The notes under the pieces are model-generated. The model worked only from the letters and a program-made list of their open reading frames with translations, was not told the origin of the DNA and did not search any database. Below, piece after piece: positions 45,644 to 62,621 of a DNA stretch of 64,000 nucleotides. Within the stretch, counting starts at the first letter, position 1; each line of letters opens with the position of its first letter. A program made the translations under genes and the position numbers. The stretch spans positions 19,984,965-20,048,964 of the forward strand of contig NC_092656.1 in assembly GCF_032118995.1 (NCBI RefSeq), read 5' to 3'. The stretch is from Asterias amurensis. Taxonomy: Eukaryota; Echinodermata; Asteroidea; Forcipulatida; Asteriidae.

Positions 45644-46302
45644 TTTCTTCTTCGAGAAACGCCGGTCATCTAGTCCAACGACGGTGAAATAATCAACAAG
45701 TTTGACACATTATTATCTCCGGTCGCCATCCACCAGCTGATAGAGAAAATGCATAGCATTTGCACTAGGCCCGGCGGCTAGGCATGCATTTGCATTGCAG
45801 AAATTTTTGCAAGCTGACAAGACCTCAGTAATTTGTGTCTGTACCCAGAGCCCGAACACGTGTAAAATACAATAGGATAGCAAGGCACCAGTCTGTAGCC
45901 AGGTGACGATCAAATTTCAATCGATCACACATGTCGGCGAACTGCGGCTGCACGGTCCGGACGGACGGACGGCGGGGAATGTGTTTGAACTTTCTAAAGA
46001 TAGCCGCTACAAGAATTCAACAATAAAAGACAACAATCAAAAGTCAGCATATTACAAACTTCTGGTCAGGGTTGTTTATAAATTAAGCAGCTTTGTTTGA
46101 GTTTGATCATATTGACTGCTTGGTGAAGTGTGGTCTCCTCTCGAGTCTGTGTGGATGCGGATAGAACAGAGTTTTTTTCGGCTGCATATGATATGATTGT
46201 TGTTGTGGGTTGATAATTTAGTTTACTGTGAGACCATAGACTTTCAGAACATTACTAGAGCAAGGACCAGTGCATAGAGCAAGGCCAAGAAAGAGTGAAA
46301 CC
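45644..46302. promoter_or_regulatory. Shared intergenic promoter region of PTAR1 and PDCD7
   Basis: Only 659 bp separate the two start codons, which diverge. No TATA box stands out; CGGACGGACGGACGGCGGG-like GC-rich sequence lies near 45957-45977. No dispersed element from the window's families falls inside. A bidirectional promoter is inferred. Confidence 0.6.
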
Positions 46303-49300
46303 ATGGATAGAGGTCAGCGGCAAGGAGGCAGTCGGTGGAGCCAAAATAAAGACGGTTTTGATCCTGGGAAGAATGTTCCTCAACATCGACATCAACCAAA
46401 CCGGACCGAGCCAGTTTCAAATACCCCAGCAGCTTTAGATCAGTTCTTGTCTGGAATCTCTATCGAGCGCAACAACCAACGAGAACCTGCTAGTGGTGGA
46501 GATAGGTCACAGATGGGTGCAGCTTTGGGCCATCATCAAGGGCCTCCGATAGCCAGACATTCTCTGACTGGTGTCCCGCCTCATGGCATGCAGATACCCG
46601 GTGCCAATCCGCTTGGTGCCCTGCCTCCAGGCAGCAGGCAGATGCCTGGAATCAATCCATCCGTTGCCCCGCAATCGGGCATCATGGCGAGTATGACGCC
46701 CAGTTCCTTAGTGTCTTCTTCCCAGGAATGGGATTCCTCCCAGGGAGCAAACAAGACGCCAAACTGGCAGGTTCCTCCACCACCTTTTGCTTTCAGAAAT
46801 CAAAACCAGACACAAGATCCCACCATGAATTGGCAACATTCTGTCGCCAGTAATGTGAGACAGAATAATTCAAACAGTGGAAACCATTCGGAGCAAAGGA
46901 ACGCTCCAACTTTTAACAGAGCAGCAGCAAATCTTTTGCCATCTTCAATGGAGCAGTCCTCATCAAGTGAACGGCCCCCTCAAGAGCAACAGAGAATGTC
47001 AAGGGAACGACAACATCCATTAAGACCTGCCCCGTCTGGTCAAAATCAAACGGATCCACTCCAATCCGAGACTCGACCGACCCAACTACTTCAAAGAAAC
47101 TTTCACAACCAACATCAAGTACCAAGATTACATCATCTAGACCAGCAACACAACCAACAGTATGAACAGAAGCAAGGGCCACGCCCTCAACAACCCGAAC
47201 CCCACCCACACCAGTTTGGACTCCACTTCGGAGGGGAGCCCCATCACCGATCCCAGCAGCCTTATTATCCACCTCACCATGAGCACCAAGAACAAAATCT
47301 ACCAGGGGTTGGCGGTTTGCATGAGCGAGATGGACCAGAGCCATTCAGATCACATCCTCCAGGACCACCCCCTCAAGGATCCTCCCAAGCTAGACCACTA
47401 CTTCCATCAGGACCACACCCTTCAGGGCCACACCCTTCAGGATCACATCCTCCAGGACCACTCCCTCAAGGATCCTCCCAAGCTAGACCACTGCATCCAT
47501 CAGGACCACAACCTTCAGGACCACAACCTTCAGGACCACACCCTTCAGGATCACATCCTCCAGAACCACTCCCTCAAGGATCCTCCCAAGCTAGACCACT
47601 GCATCCATCAGGACCACACCCTTCAGGACCATACCCTTCAGGACCACACCCATCTCCAAGGATGCACCAACCATTTCACTCAAAACATCCGAATTTCCAA
47701 CCACCACGGATGCCTCCTCCAGATTCGAGGCATCAACATAATCCAGGATTTGTTCCAAGGCCCTTCCCCTTCTCAAATCAAAATCGACTTCCGCCGCCTC
47801 CTCAGATTGTGCCAGAGAAATCTCAAAGAGATAAGGACGAGGAATGGATGAAAGACTGGTTGATGAAGAGGAAGATTGGCCACCCTTTGAAAACAAATGA
47901 AAATACACCCAAAGCAAACACTGTGAGTGTTTTATGAATGTCTCCACAACTTCCAATTTTTCCATCCAAAAGATGGAAAAGTTTCCAGATCCTGCCACCA
48001 CTTTTCATTCATTGTGAGAAAATTTACTCAAATGAGGCATTCCTTTTTGTAACAATAAGTGAGAAACTGCTGGCAGGATACGAAAAGTTTTCCCAAAAGG
48101 ATTGTATACGTTTGGTTTAATATGTACAACTCCCTGTTTGTTTTAACCCTATCTTATAGTTGTAATGTATACTCTACCATAAAACAGGTGAAAGTTATAT
48201 ATTTCTAAAGTGCATTTTTTAGATGTTGCTGAAAATCTGGAGCGGTTGTATGTCCACTCAGGAAGAATAATTTGCATTAGGATACACAATCTAAAAAAAG
48301 TTACTGTCAGTCAGATTCAAATTTTGGTGGATAAAAATCTTTTTCTCATAGCCCCAAAACTTCAAAGTGAAAAATTTCTCAAAATGCATTATATCCAAAG
48401 TTGCTGTACTTCTAGGTTGTATTGCCATCAATTTTCGGAATCATTACCAAACGTACTATACAGACCTTTTAGATTAAACAAAAACTAGAAAAAAAAATAT
48501 TAGTTTGTTTACATTAAAACATTTGCTTGATTTGTTATATTCAGGTCAATGATGGACGACAGTTGGTAGTGGACCTGATGCAAACTCTACAACAGTTGGC
48601 CGAGCTCAAAGAAACACTGAGTCAACGCATCAAAAGAGATGAATCCTCATGGCAATATGAATGCAGGAGAGTAAATAGACTGAAGGTAAGAAGGGAGCTG
48701 GGCCCAGTTTCCTAAAGCTGTTAAAAGCAGAAAATACTGCTTAGAAAATTTGTTTACTTAATAAAAAATTGTCAGCATTGCTTGTTCTTCCTGCCATAGT
48801 AAAGTAGTGATACTATTATTGTTTAATTTTGTATGTTTGTTTCTTTCTTGTTTATTTGGCAGGAAAAAGTCGAGGCGTTGCAGTCCAGGTTGTTTGGGTC
48901 TGAGTTCCTCGATCTACTTCAGAATAAAATAAAGAAGAGGAAGAAGAAAAGGGTAGGAAGGATTTTTTTTTAAAGTTTGAACTACCCGAATATTTTATAA
49001 GTAGTAATTGGTTCATTTATATAAGCATCTTTAAAGTCACCTGGAAGTGGTATTTTTTCAAAATAAAGCTTTTGTCACTATATGTGTTTTGATGACCAGG
49101 TGTATTGCTGCTGAATGCAGAAAAACACTTTTTGAAATGTACCAACTCACGACTTGGACAGACATGTACTTTGCACGTGTGTTTACTATACGCATTGCAG
49201 GCGAAGTCTGCCTCGATCGACGTCACAAAAGGGGTAGGCGGAGTCAGCCCCCCAAACAACTTTATATATTTTTTAAACATATAAATCGTGACAAACAATT

Positions 49301-52300
49301 ACTAAAAAAAATTGTTTTATTGTTCGTAAGCATATACTCTTATGTTTGAAGAAAAAAATTCTATTTCCAGGTGACTTTAACAAGATCAAAGCACTTCACA
49401 GTGAACCTAGCATATATCGCAGAAGCTAAACAGAAGTAAAACAGAGGAATGGTTTTGAGCGTTTTTTTTTAAATATCTTAATTTAAGGAGAATATCTGAT
49501 GTGAACAGGGAGTTTGTTTCCTTTTCTAGGGCCAGATATGGGAAAAGTTCTTTTTTTTTTTGTTACTTTGTAGGCCAATTTTCCTTTAGTAAGGAGCAAT
49601 CTAATGAGGCAACTGTAAGTTTGCATCGGAACTGTGCAGAAGGAACCACTGCAAAAGCACAGTGCATCACCTCAATTGCTGCTGGTACCGTGGGTTATTT
49701 CAAAACCTGCTTTTGTACACACGGATGACTTAATGGCAGTGGGCACTATTGGTAATTACTCAAAATAATTATTAGCATAAAAACTTACTTGCTTGGTAAC
49801 AAGCAATGGGGAGCTGTTGATAGTATAAAACTTTGTGAGAAACGGCTCCCTCTGAAGTAACAAAGTTTTCAAGAAAGAAGTAATTTTCCACTAATTTGAT
49901 TTCGAGACCTCAGATTTAGAATTTGAGGTACCGAAATCAAGCATCTGAAAGCACACAAACTTGTTTTGCAAGGGTGTTTTTTCTTCCATTATTATCTCGC
50001 AAGTTCGACGACCAATTGAGCTCAAATTTTCACAGGTGTGTTATTATATGCATATGTTGAGATACACCAAGTGAGGAGACTGGTCCTTGAAAATTACCAA
50101 TAGTGTCCACTGCCTTTAAATAACAAAAGTTTAAATGGTGTCTGGCAAGTTTTTGGCTCAATTAACAGGAATGATAAGGCACTATAAAACTTAAGTTAAA
50201 AGTGCCAATCAATTGCCTTTTTATTGCGAATATTATTATTAGTTGTTTACAAAAAGTTCTCTGTTTGTTTATGCTTTTTCAGGAGAGAATTAAGAGACAA
50301 AGGCAGCGTCAATATCAGACGGAACTAGAAGTTGAGGAAAGACGAGCAAAACTTCACTCGAAGATTGACGCCCGACTGGCCAAGGAATTACAAACCTATC
50401 AAGATTCGAAAAGGGTAAGAGTAGACACTTTCGGGCTGAAATTATTATTATTTTTTTACTACAGCAGGACTTGAAACTGTGACCGCTGGTGCTCTACCAA
50501 CTTAGCTATCTAGCCTATGTTCGTCGGTCTTCTTATTTTGTCAATATCTTTGTTCCGGGGTGTCAGCGCTAACCAGCACTTTGAAATGAAACTGGGCCCT
50601 GAAGTTTTTATCAGTATACTCTGACCATCTTCTGGAGGAGAGCAGGGGTCACAAAGAGCTTAGGACTAGTCCTAACTTAGGACTAGTTCTAGGAGATGTT
50701 AAAAACATATTAAGACTACTCCTTAGTCAGGACGAGTAACTCTCCATAACTCGAGATAATATTAGTCTTATCTCTTTTTGAAATCCAACCCTGGATTCTT
50801 GTGCTTTGAGTTTGTCAATTACTATAGGTGAGGATTTGTATCAGTCAGTCATTTGTGATATTTTTCCTCCCCCAGGAAGCTGAACTGCAAGAGGAGATTG
50901 ACAAGACTTTATATGAAGTCCGTAAGAAGAAACAAGAAGCTTCCCAAACTCTGGATCTCATCAAAGGCTTGAAGAAGCTTCGGCAGCTCAGGAAGGATGC
51001 TGCACAGGTCAAAGGTCAGTTTACCAATTGTATTGACCCCTTTGGAATAATGTTACAGGTTCAAAGGGAACTCAGCAAATTCCAACGAGAGGATATAAAA
51101 ACACCAAGCTGGCAACAGTCAATCTCTGTCATACAGCCATTGGTTTAAAATATATGATTATGAAGTAGGACTCAGAGAGTACCGAGTATACAGTACAATG
51201 CAGGGCCCAATTTCATAGAGTTGCTTAAGCACAATTCCTGCTCATTTCTGCTTAGCAGACAATTGTTAAGCAATATTTGGAATTGTCTCTATGTCACATC
51301 CCTGTAAGAGTAAAACCAAAGAATTTTATTTTTTATCCCCAATGCAATTAGCTCATCAATTAAAGTAGTGTTTGTTTTCTTATCTAAAGGTATTCAAACA
51401 TCTAGGGAGGCAGATATCGCATTTGACCGAAAACTGAAACCACTTGAAGAACTTATGAGCAAACAACGAGATTTGTATCGAGAGGAAGAAAAAACTATGC
51501 AGGTATGTTGTAAATCATTGCTTTTGTTTGTTTATTTTGTTTGTTGGGGCGTTTGTTTGTTCGTTTATTTGATGATCTTCCTGTAAAGGAAACGCAGCAA
51601 GCTCCCACAAGGGGATATAAGCGCCAAGCTAGCAACAGCCTTTCTCTCTCATGCAAACATTGGTTTAACGTCTATGATTATTAATAGCACACATCATAAA
51701 AACAGTAATTCAGTAACTAGACAAGATGTCTTCTAGTCCTTGTGAAATCAGCGGTTAGCTGGGGGATGCAAACCTACAACCTTGTAAACACAAGTCATGC
51801 AGTCTAACCACTTGATCATGGCAACTTTCATTCAGTTTGACATGGTTAACTGCTGCACCAGGTTTCTACCCATGCACTAGCTAGCGTAGTGGACCGATAC
51901 ACGTATTCCGTGTGAATAAGCCTGTTCGGAGTTCCAGCTGCGCATGTCTGTTACTGCTGACAACACAATATGTTGCTCTCCCGTGACATTTTGACAATAC
52001 CAGCAGGTATATTGTCAAAAGGTCACTAGGGAGCAACAAATTGCGTTGTCAGCAGTTACAGACATGCGGAGCTGGAACTCCGAACAGGCTTATTGCAGTC
52101 GGTACTAAGACAAAAAACCAAAACATTTCATTCAATTGTAAGGTCAATTGATTTGTGGTGTTATGTAAATGATCTCATTAACATTTCATGCATATTCATT
52201 GTTAGGTGATGCTTGAGGAGGAGCACGAGGAGTACAAGGAACAAGAAAGGAAGAAGATGAGGAGGAGGCAGGAGGAGAAAGCCCTCAAGGAGATGCAGGC

Positions 52301-53490
52301 AAACATGAAAGTCATCTTCGGCAAAGGTATTAGAAATAGCTGATTTTTCCCTCAAATCAAATTATCCATTACAACAAGTTGAGGAAATGGATATTTATGG
52401 GCCTTGTCACACGAGGCAACTTTTACAGTCAACTCGGAGGCAACCAACTGCAACGCATGCTACAGGACCACTTTTCAAATAATGTCTTAAGGTCCCCAAG
52501 AAAAATGTGACTTTTTTTAGTCATTCTGACATCAGCAGTTACCTTGGTAGGATTTGAACCCACAACCCTGTGATTACAAGACCACCGTTACCATTTCTGT
52601 GCAACTCTATGAACATTGATATTTAAACTAGTCGTAAGGATGTACATGCCCTTCCAACCATTTTATTGAAAATAATTGTTTGATTTTTCACAGATGAGTT
52701 AGTTGGACCAGACGCCCCACTGTTTCCCTTTCAACAATTCTATCACCAGGCGGAGAGTAACATGCATGCCTTAGTCGACATTAGGTAGGGTAAAACAAAA
52801 TTATAATTTGTGTATTGAACTTACAACTTGGAACTCGTTTCGACTAATATGCTATTGGCCCTATTTCATAGAGCTGCTTAAGCACAAACAGAAGCTAAGC
52901 ACGGTAACATTGTGCTTACCAGAATACGGTTAGCAGCCAAACCACCATGTTACAAGTACATTTTGTGACTGGTATCAGAAAATTGTTAAGCAATATTTTT
53001 ATGAAAATTCAATTTTATGAAATTGGGCCCTGATTGTCACCAGGAGAATTTTTCACACAACTTAATTTTCAAACAGTTGAGTTGTCAGCCATCAGTTGTT
53101 TTCAGAAATAACACTACTCAAAATAGATTTACACATGGTGCTACCGCAAACCTGACCTAATTATACTCCAACCATGCAAAGTTTAAAATCCAACCTATCA
53201 ATAATTTCTCCTGAAGACGAGCAGAGTATACTGTTCTACAAGCCAACACTCCTCCCAAAAGAGATTTTACTCATGGTTGTACCCGCAAGTTTACTGTTTG
53301 TAGTTACTTCTTATCAATAATTTGTACGTGTATAAAAAGTTTCTGTTTTTGCCTTTTCTTTCCAACTAGGCGCCAGTGGGACCCGTACCTAGTTCCAGAC
53401 ACGGATCCTGAAGGATCATCAATACCGATCTCATGGGTTCTACCATCGGAACCAAGCAGCACTGCTTGGGCATCAGTTCTTGATACCTGA
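46303..53490 (+). CDS. PDCD7: Programmed cell death protein 7 (U11/U12 snRNP 59K protein)
   Basis: Nine exons: 46303-47922, 48545-48685, 48863-48952, 50283-50414, 50876-51014, 51390-51502, 52206-52326, 52694-52784, 53370-53490 (TGA). Phases fit, giving 855 residues; the human protein is about 485. The C-terminus matches PDCD7 clearly: PLFPFQQFYQQAESNMHALV, then RRQWDPYLVPDTDPEG and SWVLPSEPSSTAWA. The middle (residues about 540-780) is a long charged coiled coil. The 540-residue first exon is Gln/Pro/His-rich and low in order, with three repeats of PPGPLPQGSSQARPLHPSG and PSGPHPSGPHPSG runs at 47345-47660. In the U11/U12 di-snRNP this subunit helps bridge the 5' splice site and branch site of U12-type introns; nuclear. 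Start at ATG 46303, which has an A at -3 (ACCATGG). A GTG-headed open frame runs 33 bp further up but has no ATG. Confidence 0.93.
47345..47660 (+). repeat. Coding repeats in PDCD7 exon 1
   Basis: About 110-bp units (CCTCAAGGATCCTCCCAAGC, then CACTGCATCCATCAGGACC and CAACCTTCAGGACCACA-type 15-mers) repeated three times with varying numbers of the inner 15-bp PSGPH unit. Confidence 0.92.
47955..48095. mobile_element. Degenerate hairpin element next to the PDCD7 exon 1 donor
   Basis: GGAAAAGTTTCCAGATCCTG and CCACCACTTTTC at left, CAGGATACGAAAAGTTTTCC at right. Resembles the element at 63015-63131. Confidence 0.6.
49031..49380. mobile_element. Inverted-repeat element, about 350 bp, in PDCD7 intron 3
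   Basis: TTTAAAGTCACCTGGAAGTG at left and ATTTCCAGGTGACTTTAA at right. The interior has no inverted arms and no coding sequence. Confidence 0.85.
49731..50120. mobile_element. MITE family 1 copy in PDCD7 intron 3
   Basis: GGCAGTGGGCACTATTGGTA at left, ACCAATAGTGTCCACTGCC at right, with the GAGACCTCAGA...TGAGGTACCG central palindrome slightly decayed. Confidence 0.92.
50640..50795. repeat. Short repeat with AGGACTAGTCCTAA palindromes
   Basis: TTAGGACTAGTCCTAACTTA then AGGACTAGT, followed by TTAGTCAGGACGAGTAAC; probably a decayed element in PDCD7 intron 4. Confidence 0.5.
51165..51345. mobile_element. SINE type B tail interrupted by a MITE family 2 insertion
   Basis: GGACTCAGAGAGTACCGAG and ATACAGTACAATGC precede GGGCCCAATTTCATAGAG (51204-51292); the SINE tail resumes with AAAACCAAAGAATTTTATT. 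Confidence 0.7.
51914..52095. mobile_element. Near-perfect fold-back element in PDCD7 intron 6
   Basis: AATAAGCCTGTTCGGAGTTC at left; its complement at right. Arms are about 85 bp and almost identical, with a small central palindrome (ATACCAGCAGGTAT). The near identity suggests recent origin. No clear target duplication. Confidence 0.92.
52399..52500. mobile_element. Fragment of the GGGCCTTGTCACACGAGGCA element
   Basis: Left half of the family seen complete at 54483-54702. Confidence 0.7.
52856..53033. mobile_element. MITE family 2 copy in PDCD7 intron 8
   Basis: GGCCCTATTTCATAGAGCTG at left and TTTTATGAAATTGGGCCC at right. Confidence 0.88.
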
Positions 53491-54045
53491 ACCTGGTAAA
53501 TTGGACATTGTTTCCCCAATGATGGAGGTGGACTGGATCGAGTGCCTGGTGGGGATAGAGCCTCCACCCCACCACCAACCCCAGGATATTCGTGATACTT
53601 TCTCCGTCATTCTCATTCAACTGTAACAAACAACACCATCTACAAGAACAATTGTCACCTGCTCAGAATGTGCCATGAGTGGACTTTTGGATAAATCCAA
53701 CTTTGCTAAAGGATCTTTTCTTTCAATCAAGAAAAACAATATTAAGACTTTTTGCTGTTGATGAATTTCCCCCAGTTATCACTTTATACAATGTATTGAC
53801 CTTAAGCACATGATGTCAATAAGAAGGGCGCCCTCATCTCGTCTAGAGTAAAAAAAAGAAGGAAAAAGGTAGCTCATTCTGCCCATCATGTGCCTCGCGC
53901 GTACATACGGCGCGTTTCAATTATTTCATCACCGTTTTATTCCAAGATGGCAGCCTGATGACACCAATGCATAATGTTCATACTTTCCAAATCATGAATT
54001 TATAAGGAAGCTTTGTTAAGTTTAGGCATTTGTGAAGAATTTAGT

Positions 54046-54051
54046 AATAAA
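54046..54051 (+). terminator. Polyadenylation signal of PDCD7
   Basis: AATAAA 556 bp after the PDCD7 stop codon, followed by a T-rich stretch (ATTATTTTGAAGTTTTT). Confidence 0.65.
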
Positions 54052-54087
54052 AAGGAGACGATTATTTTGAAGTTTTTACAAATTTAG

Positions 54088-54093
54088 TTTATT
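54088..54093 (-). terminator. Polyadenylation signal of DCAF12
   Basis: TTTATT on plus, AATAAA on minus, the nearest credible signal before the PDCD7 end. It implies a DCAF12 3' untranslated region of about 3.6 kb; nearer signals may also be used. Confidence 0.5.
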
Positions 54094-57000
54094 TGTACAT
54101 CTCTGTATGCAATGACCGCACCGAATACATCGTGTGTTTTTGGGGGGTATAGGGGTAAGGACTCCGACAAAAAGCATCTTGCTATCTGTACATTAAAAGG
54201 TTACTACAAAAATTGTCATCATAAAAATCATACAACATCAAATTAATTTTGGTAATAAATATGGATACAAAATATGTATTTACAGATTAGTTTGATTGTT
54301 AGTGCACTTCAAAGCAGAGTTGTAAGTTGAGAAGGTTCGAGTATGAGGACAACTACTTCAACCTCCTTTCCATAGGAAGTGCGTACAACTTGGCTTTAAA
54401 GTGTATGCCATTCATCATGAATTACACTGAGAAATGACTGTTGGCACTTTGAAATCAAACTGTTTATAACTCTGCAGTGTTTGGGCCTTGTCACATGAGG
54501 CAACTTTAACAGGCGACTTGGAGGCAACCAAATGCAGTGCATGCTACAGGACTACGGTGGCACACAAGTCATTTTTCAAACGGTGTCTTATGATCCAAGT
54601 AAAAAAAAAAAGGGTAACCATTGAAATGTGAATGGCTTTTCTTTTTGGAGATTGCCCGCAACTGGTTGCCTGTGATTTGCGTCGTGTGACATGGCCCTTG
54701 AGACAATGAAAACACATGGCAGATCTTACAAAATTTCCAGAGAAAAGTTCCCAGATCTTATGGGCAACTTGGGTTCTGGCTTCGAGCTGTCTAAATTTTC
54801 TACCCAGCCAAGTAATTCACCGTCCAATCATGCAAGGAAATCGATAGAATTCCTGCCAGCCACACGTGGTGTTTACGCATAACACATAGGTGGGCGTTCA
54901 GAAAACAACTGTCATTGCCTGAAAAGATGGCTGACTGTACACTGTGACGTCAAGTTGGAACTACATGTATAACCAGAGTAACAAACTCAATGTTCACATT
55001 AATGACTTTAGCTACAGCAAAATATCCCAATAATTTAGTTTAAAATTACCTTGCCCTAACACAACATTGAAAAATACTTTCCTACATACAAAGCCATATA
55101 CTTTTGAAAAGTAAAACTGTTTCTTGTAAGCGCAATGTTAGACAAGTATAAAAAAATAAGACACTATTAACGCTTTCAATTCTTCACCAAAAATATCACA
55201 GACTTTTGTTATAAGAAGCACGCAAAGAATGTACTATGCCTTTAAACACTAGAAAAACCAACTTTTTAAACTTTTGTATCTCCTCACAAGGAGATGTTTA
55301 TATCACTTGAGATTCCATAATAATCATATCATTCAGTTTGTCCCTACAAAAAGACACTTATTAAGTGATATTGTGCAAATTTTTTAACAAAACACAGTGT
55401 GGACATGTGTAAGTCCACATAGTGTTCCAAGTCCCTAAATTGTGAGGTCCCGCTCTTCGTATGTAATGCTTGCCCACCGTGCACCTTGCAGTGTGATGAC
55501 TGGGCAAGACTTGACCTACTTCTAAATAACAAAAAAGGTCAAAGTAAAGGTCATGTCTTGAATTGACATTTTCCAGTGCTTTCCATGTTGACATATGATA
55601 CTGTCTACATTTCTAAATATTCCACACACATTTTTTACTGGAAAAAAGTGTGTTAAAATCAATAATGGCCGTGGTGATGATTATACAGAAAGTGCAGAAA
55701 TGACACAACAGGTTATCATATTACAGTTAACACACTAATCTTAATCCAAACCCTGACCCTGACCCTAAGCCTAGCTTGTAGATCACGAGGGGTTACCGGA
55801 ACATGTGGTTTTAAAAAAAAACAGGAGTGTCAGACCTGGAGCAGTCACTTTGACTGTAATATGATAATAGTGTTGGAATTGCACCCATGTTTATTATAAC
55901 ACTGCATACTCAATGTAGTGGGGGGGGGGGGTCAAAAGTCTACTGATTTTTACTCCTGATGCAAAGATTCACATCTTTAAAAAAGCAGGCATGATATTTG
56001 ACCCTTCGGGAAAACTGAAATTGGTAAATGATCACAAGGGCTTCCCAGCGACCAGGACTATAGGTTTTACATATTTTCTTCCAGGGTGGTTCAAAACAAA
56101 ACAAAACTACTGATGGAGAGAAAAAAAAGAGAAGCAGGAAATTTGATTAAAACAGGAAGATGCTGGATCAAAATGGGAAGATTTGATGCCTGTTTAAAAG
56201 ACAGAAGGGTCGATGGTTCAACCAAATTAAACAACTTTGACAAAATATATGATATCGATTTAAAAGATAGCTTTCAGATTTGTTTAGCAGATTTCCATAT
56301 TTTGTTTCAAAATGACAAAATTTGTGTTAAATGTTTTTCTTTCTTTTTTCTAAAACTGAAATGTGACCCTTGTACTTTCACAAAGCATTTTCATTGATAA
56401 AGGTAAAATATTGTACAATTTCAAGGGGGTTCAGAACTTGCCTTTTTGTTTTAAAAACAATATTGGTACACAAGTTAGTTAACAAATTTAACGAGAAAAA
56501 AAAAAAGAGTTAGTGAAAAAAAAACTTCTTGGTATCTGTGTGTATTTTATGGAAGAGAAGTTCATAGTGTTTTGCACTCGGTCTGGGCATACGTTCCAAA
56601 AATTGAACATTTTCTCCAAAGTGGTATACAGTGGTCATGTTTTATAATACATTGAAAAGTCTTGCTTTGTTAATAATTTAGATTTCGCCCCAAAACACAC
56701 CTCATAAACTATCAGTAAATCAAAAGAACACAGTTAAGGGTTACAGTCAACGACAAGAACCTTGCCCCAAATTATGTTGCTGACCGTCAGCTTACAGTCC
56801 ATGGATGACGTTTCACTGGAGGGGGGGCCATACAAGCAGAAGTCTTTGCTAATGTGAAGTCTCCATGTAAATTCCACGCCTGCAGATTCGCCTTGCTTTG
56901 AAATACAGTGTATGATGTTTTGTGCCAATCTCTACTCCACGCTCACATTTTGTAGTGTAACCATACCCAGCATACATTCTGAGAAGTGCTCTACGACTGA

Positions 57001-57697
57001 CAATACTATTCGGTTGCTACTGAAGGCACAACAAACTCTCCATTGAGGTGATGTTGACAGATCATTGACCGACATTTCATAACAGCCCCTGAATTTGAAG
57101 CAACACATTAAGAGGTCGAGTCAACATGCTGATACAGAAGGGAACGTTTCACTGTTTACTCCACACATTTGACGGTCGCTCACTGGATGTGTATCAAAGG
57201 CATCATCAAGGTATCACGGCGCAATCAGGAACCACAGACAAACAACGCACCTGCGAATCTCTATTTTACATGTTAAAATACAGTCTCAAAGCTGTGGTAC
57301 ACTAGAATTGATTCCAGGACTGGACGACCTCTCCTCTCGTCTGGTGCTGTGCATCATTCTTTTTCATACAAATTTGAAATCCTCATCCGGGTATTGGATT
57401 AATAACAAGCTTGCCATCGGTTACAGGGCAAGTTTTGAACCTGAAGCAGGGGGCAACAGGGGCGTTATGCGCTCCCCATCGACTGCCTTCATGCCCCCTA
57501 CAACTGTTTCAACAGACATTCTCGCAGATGCTTCCAAAGCGAAGCAAATATCACCATGCCCTCAAAAAAGTTTGAGATCGGGAGACGAGATTAATTATCT
57601 GGTGGGCTGAAATCAGTTTAAAGTTTCACTTTGCAACATGCGCAATTCACATCACTGTCTTACGTCAAACACTGTTTGCCTCCCAGAATTCCTGGGG
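54094..57697 (-). other. Long 3' untranslated region of DCAF12 (inferred)
   Basis: No credible exon on either strand. One complete inverted-repeat element lies inside (54483-54702). Much of the rest is unique, AT-rich sequence with fewer dispersed repeats than other gene-free parts of the window, as expected for an exon. Confidence 0.5.
54483..54702. mobile_element. Inverted-repeat element (GGGCCTTGTCACATGAGGCA ends)
   Basis: GGGCCTTGTCACATGAGGCAA at left (one base trimmed in the family name); right end GTCGTGTGACATGGCCCTT. Inner arms GGAGGCAACC / GGTTGCCTG pair as well. About 220 bp. Confidence 0.88.
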
Positions 57698-62336
<4,639 letters not shown>

Positions 62337-62621
62337 TCAAAGGTCTTCTTTGATGGACTGGACACACCAGTGTGGCTTGAGAATCAGTTCAGTCGTATCT
62401 GTATTCTAAAGCAAAGAATAAAAGCATTGCTTAATTTACAGAAATCTTTATGTAATAACACAAAGCGCAAACCATGCCCCCTGGGTTATCCTATACAGAA
62501 CAAGTAAATCATTAGATGTAATAATCGTAACCTTCCTGCTCCGCTGTCATAAGTGTCAGGGAAGGGTTTACTTATGACTTGTCACAAACAAGTTGACACA
62601 TTCACGTTCAACCCAACAATA

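Noticed and set aside
46913-47344. Minus-strand frame opposite PDCD7 exon 1
   Set aside because: Shadow of a Pro/Gln/His-rich coding exon; no splice or start support.
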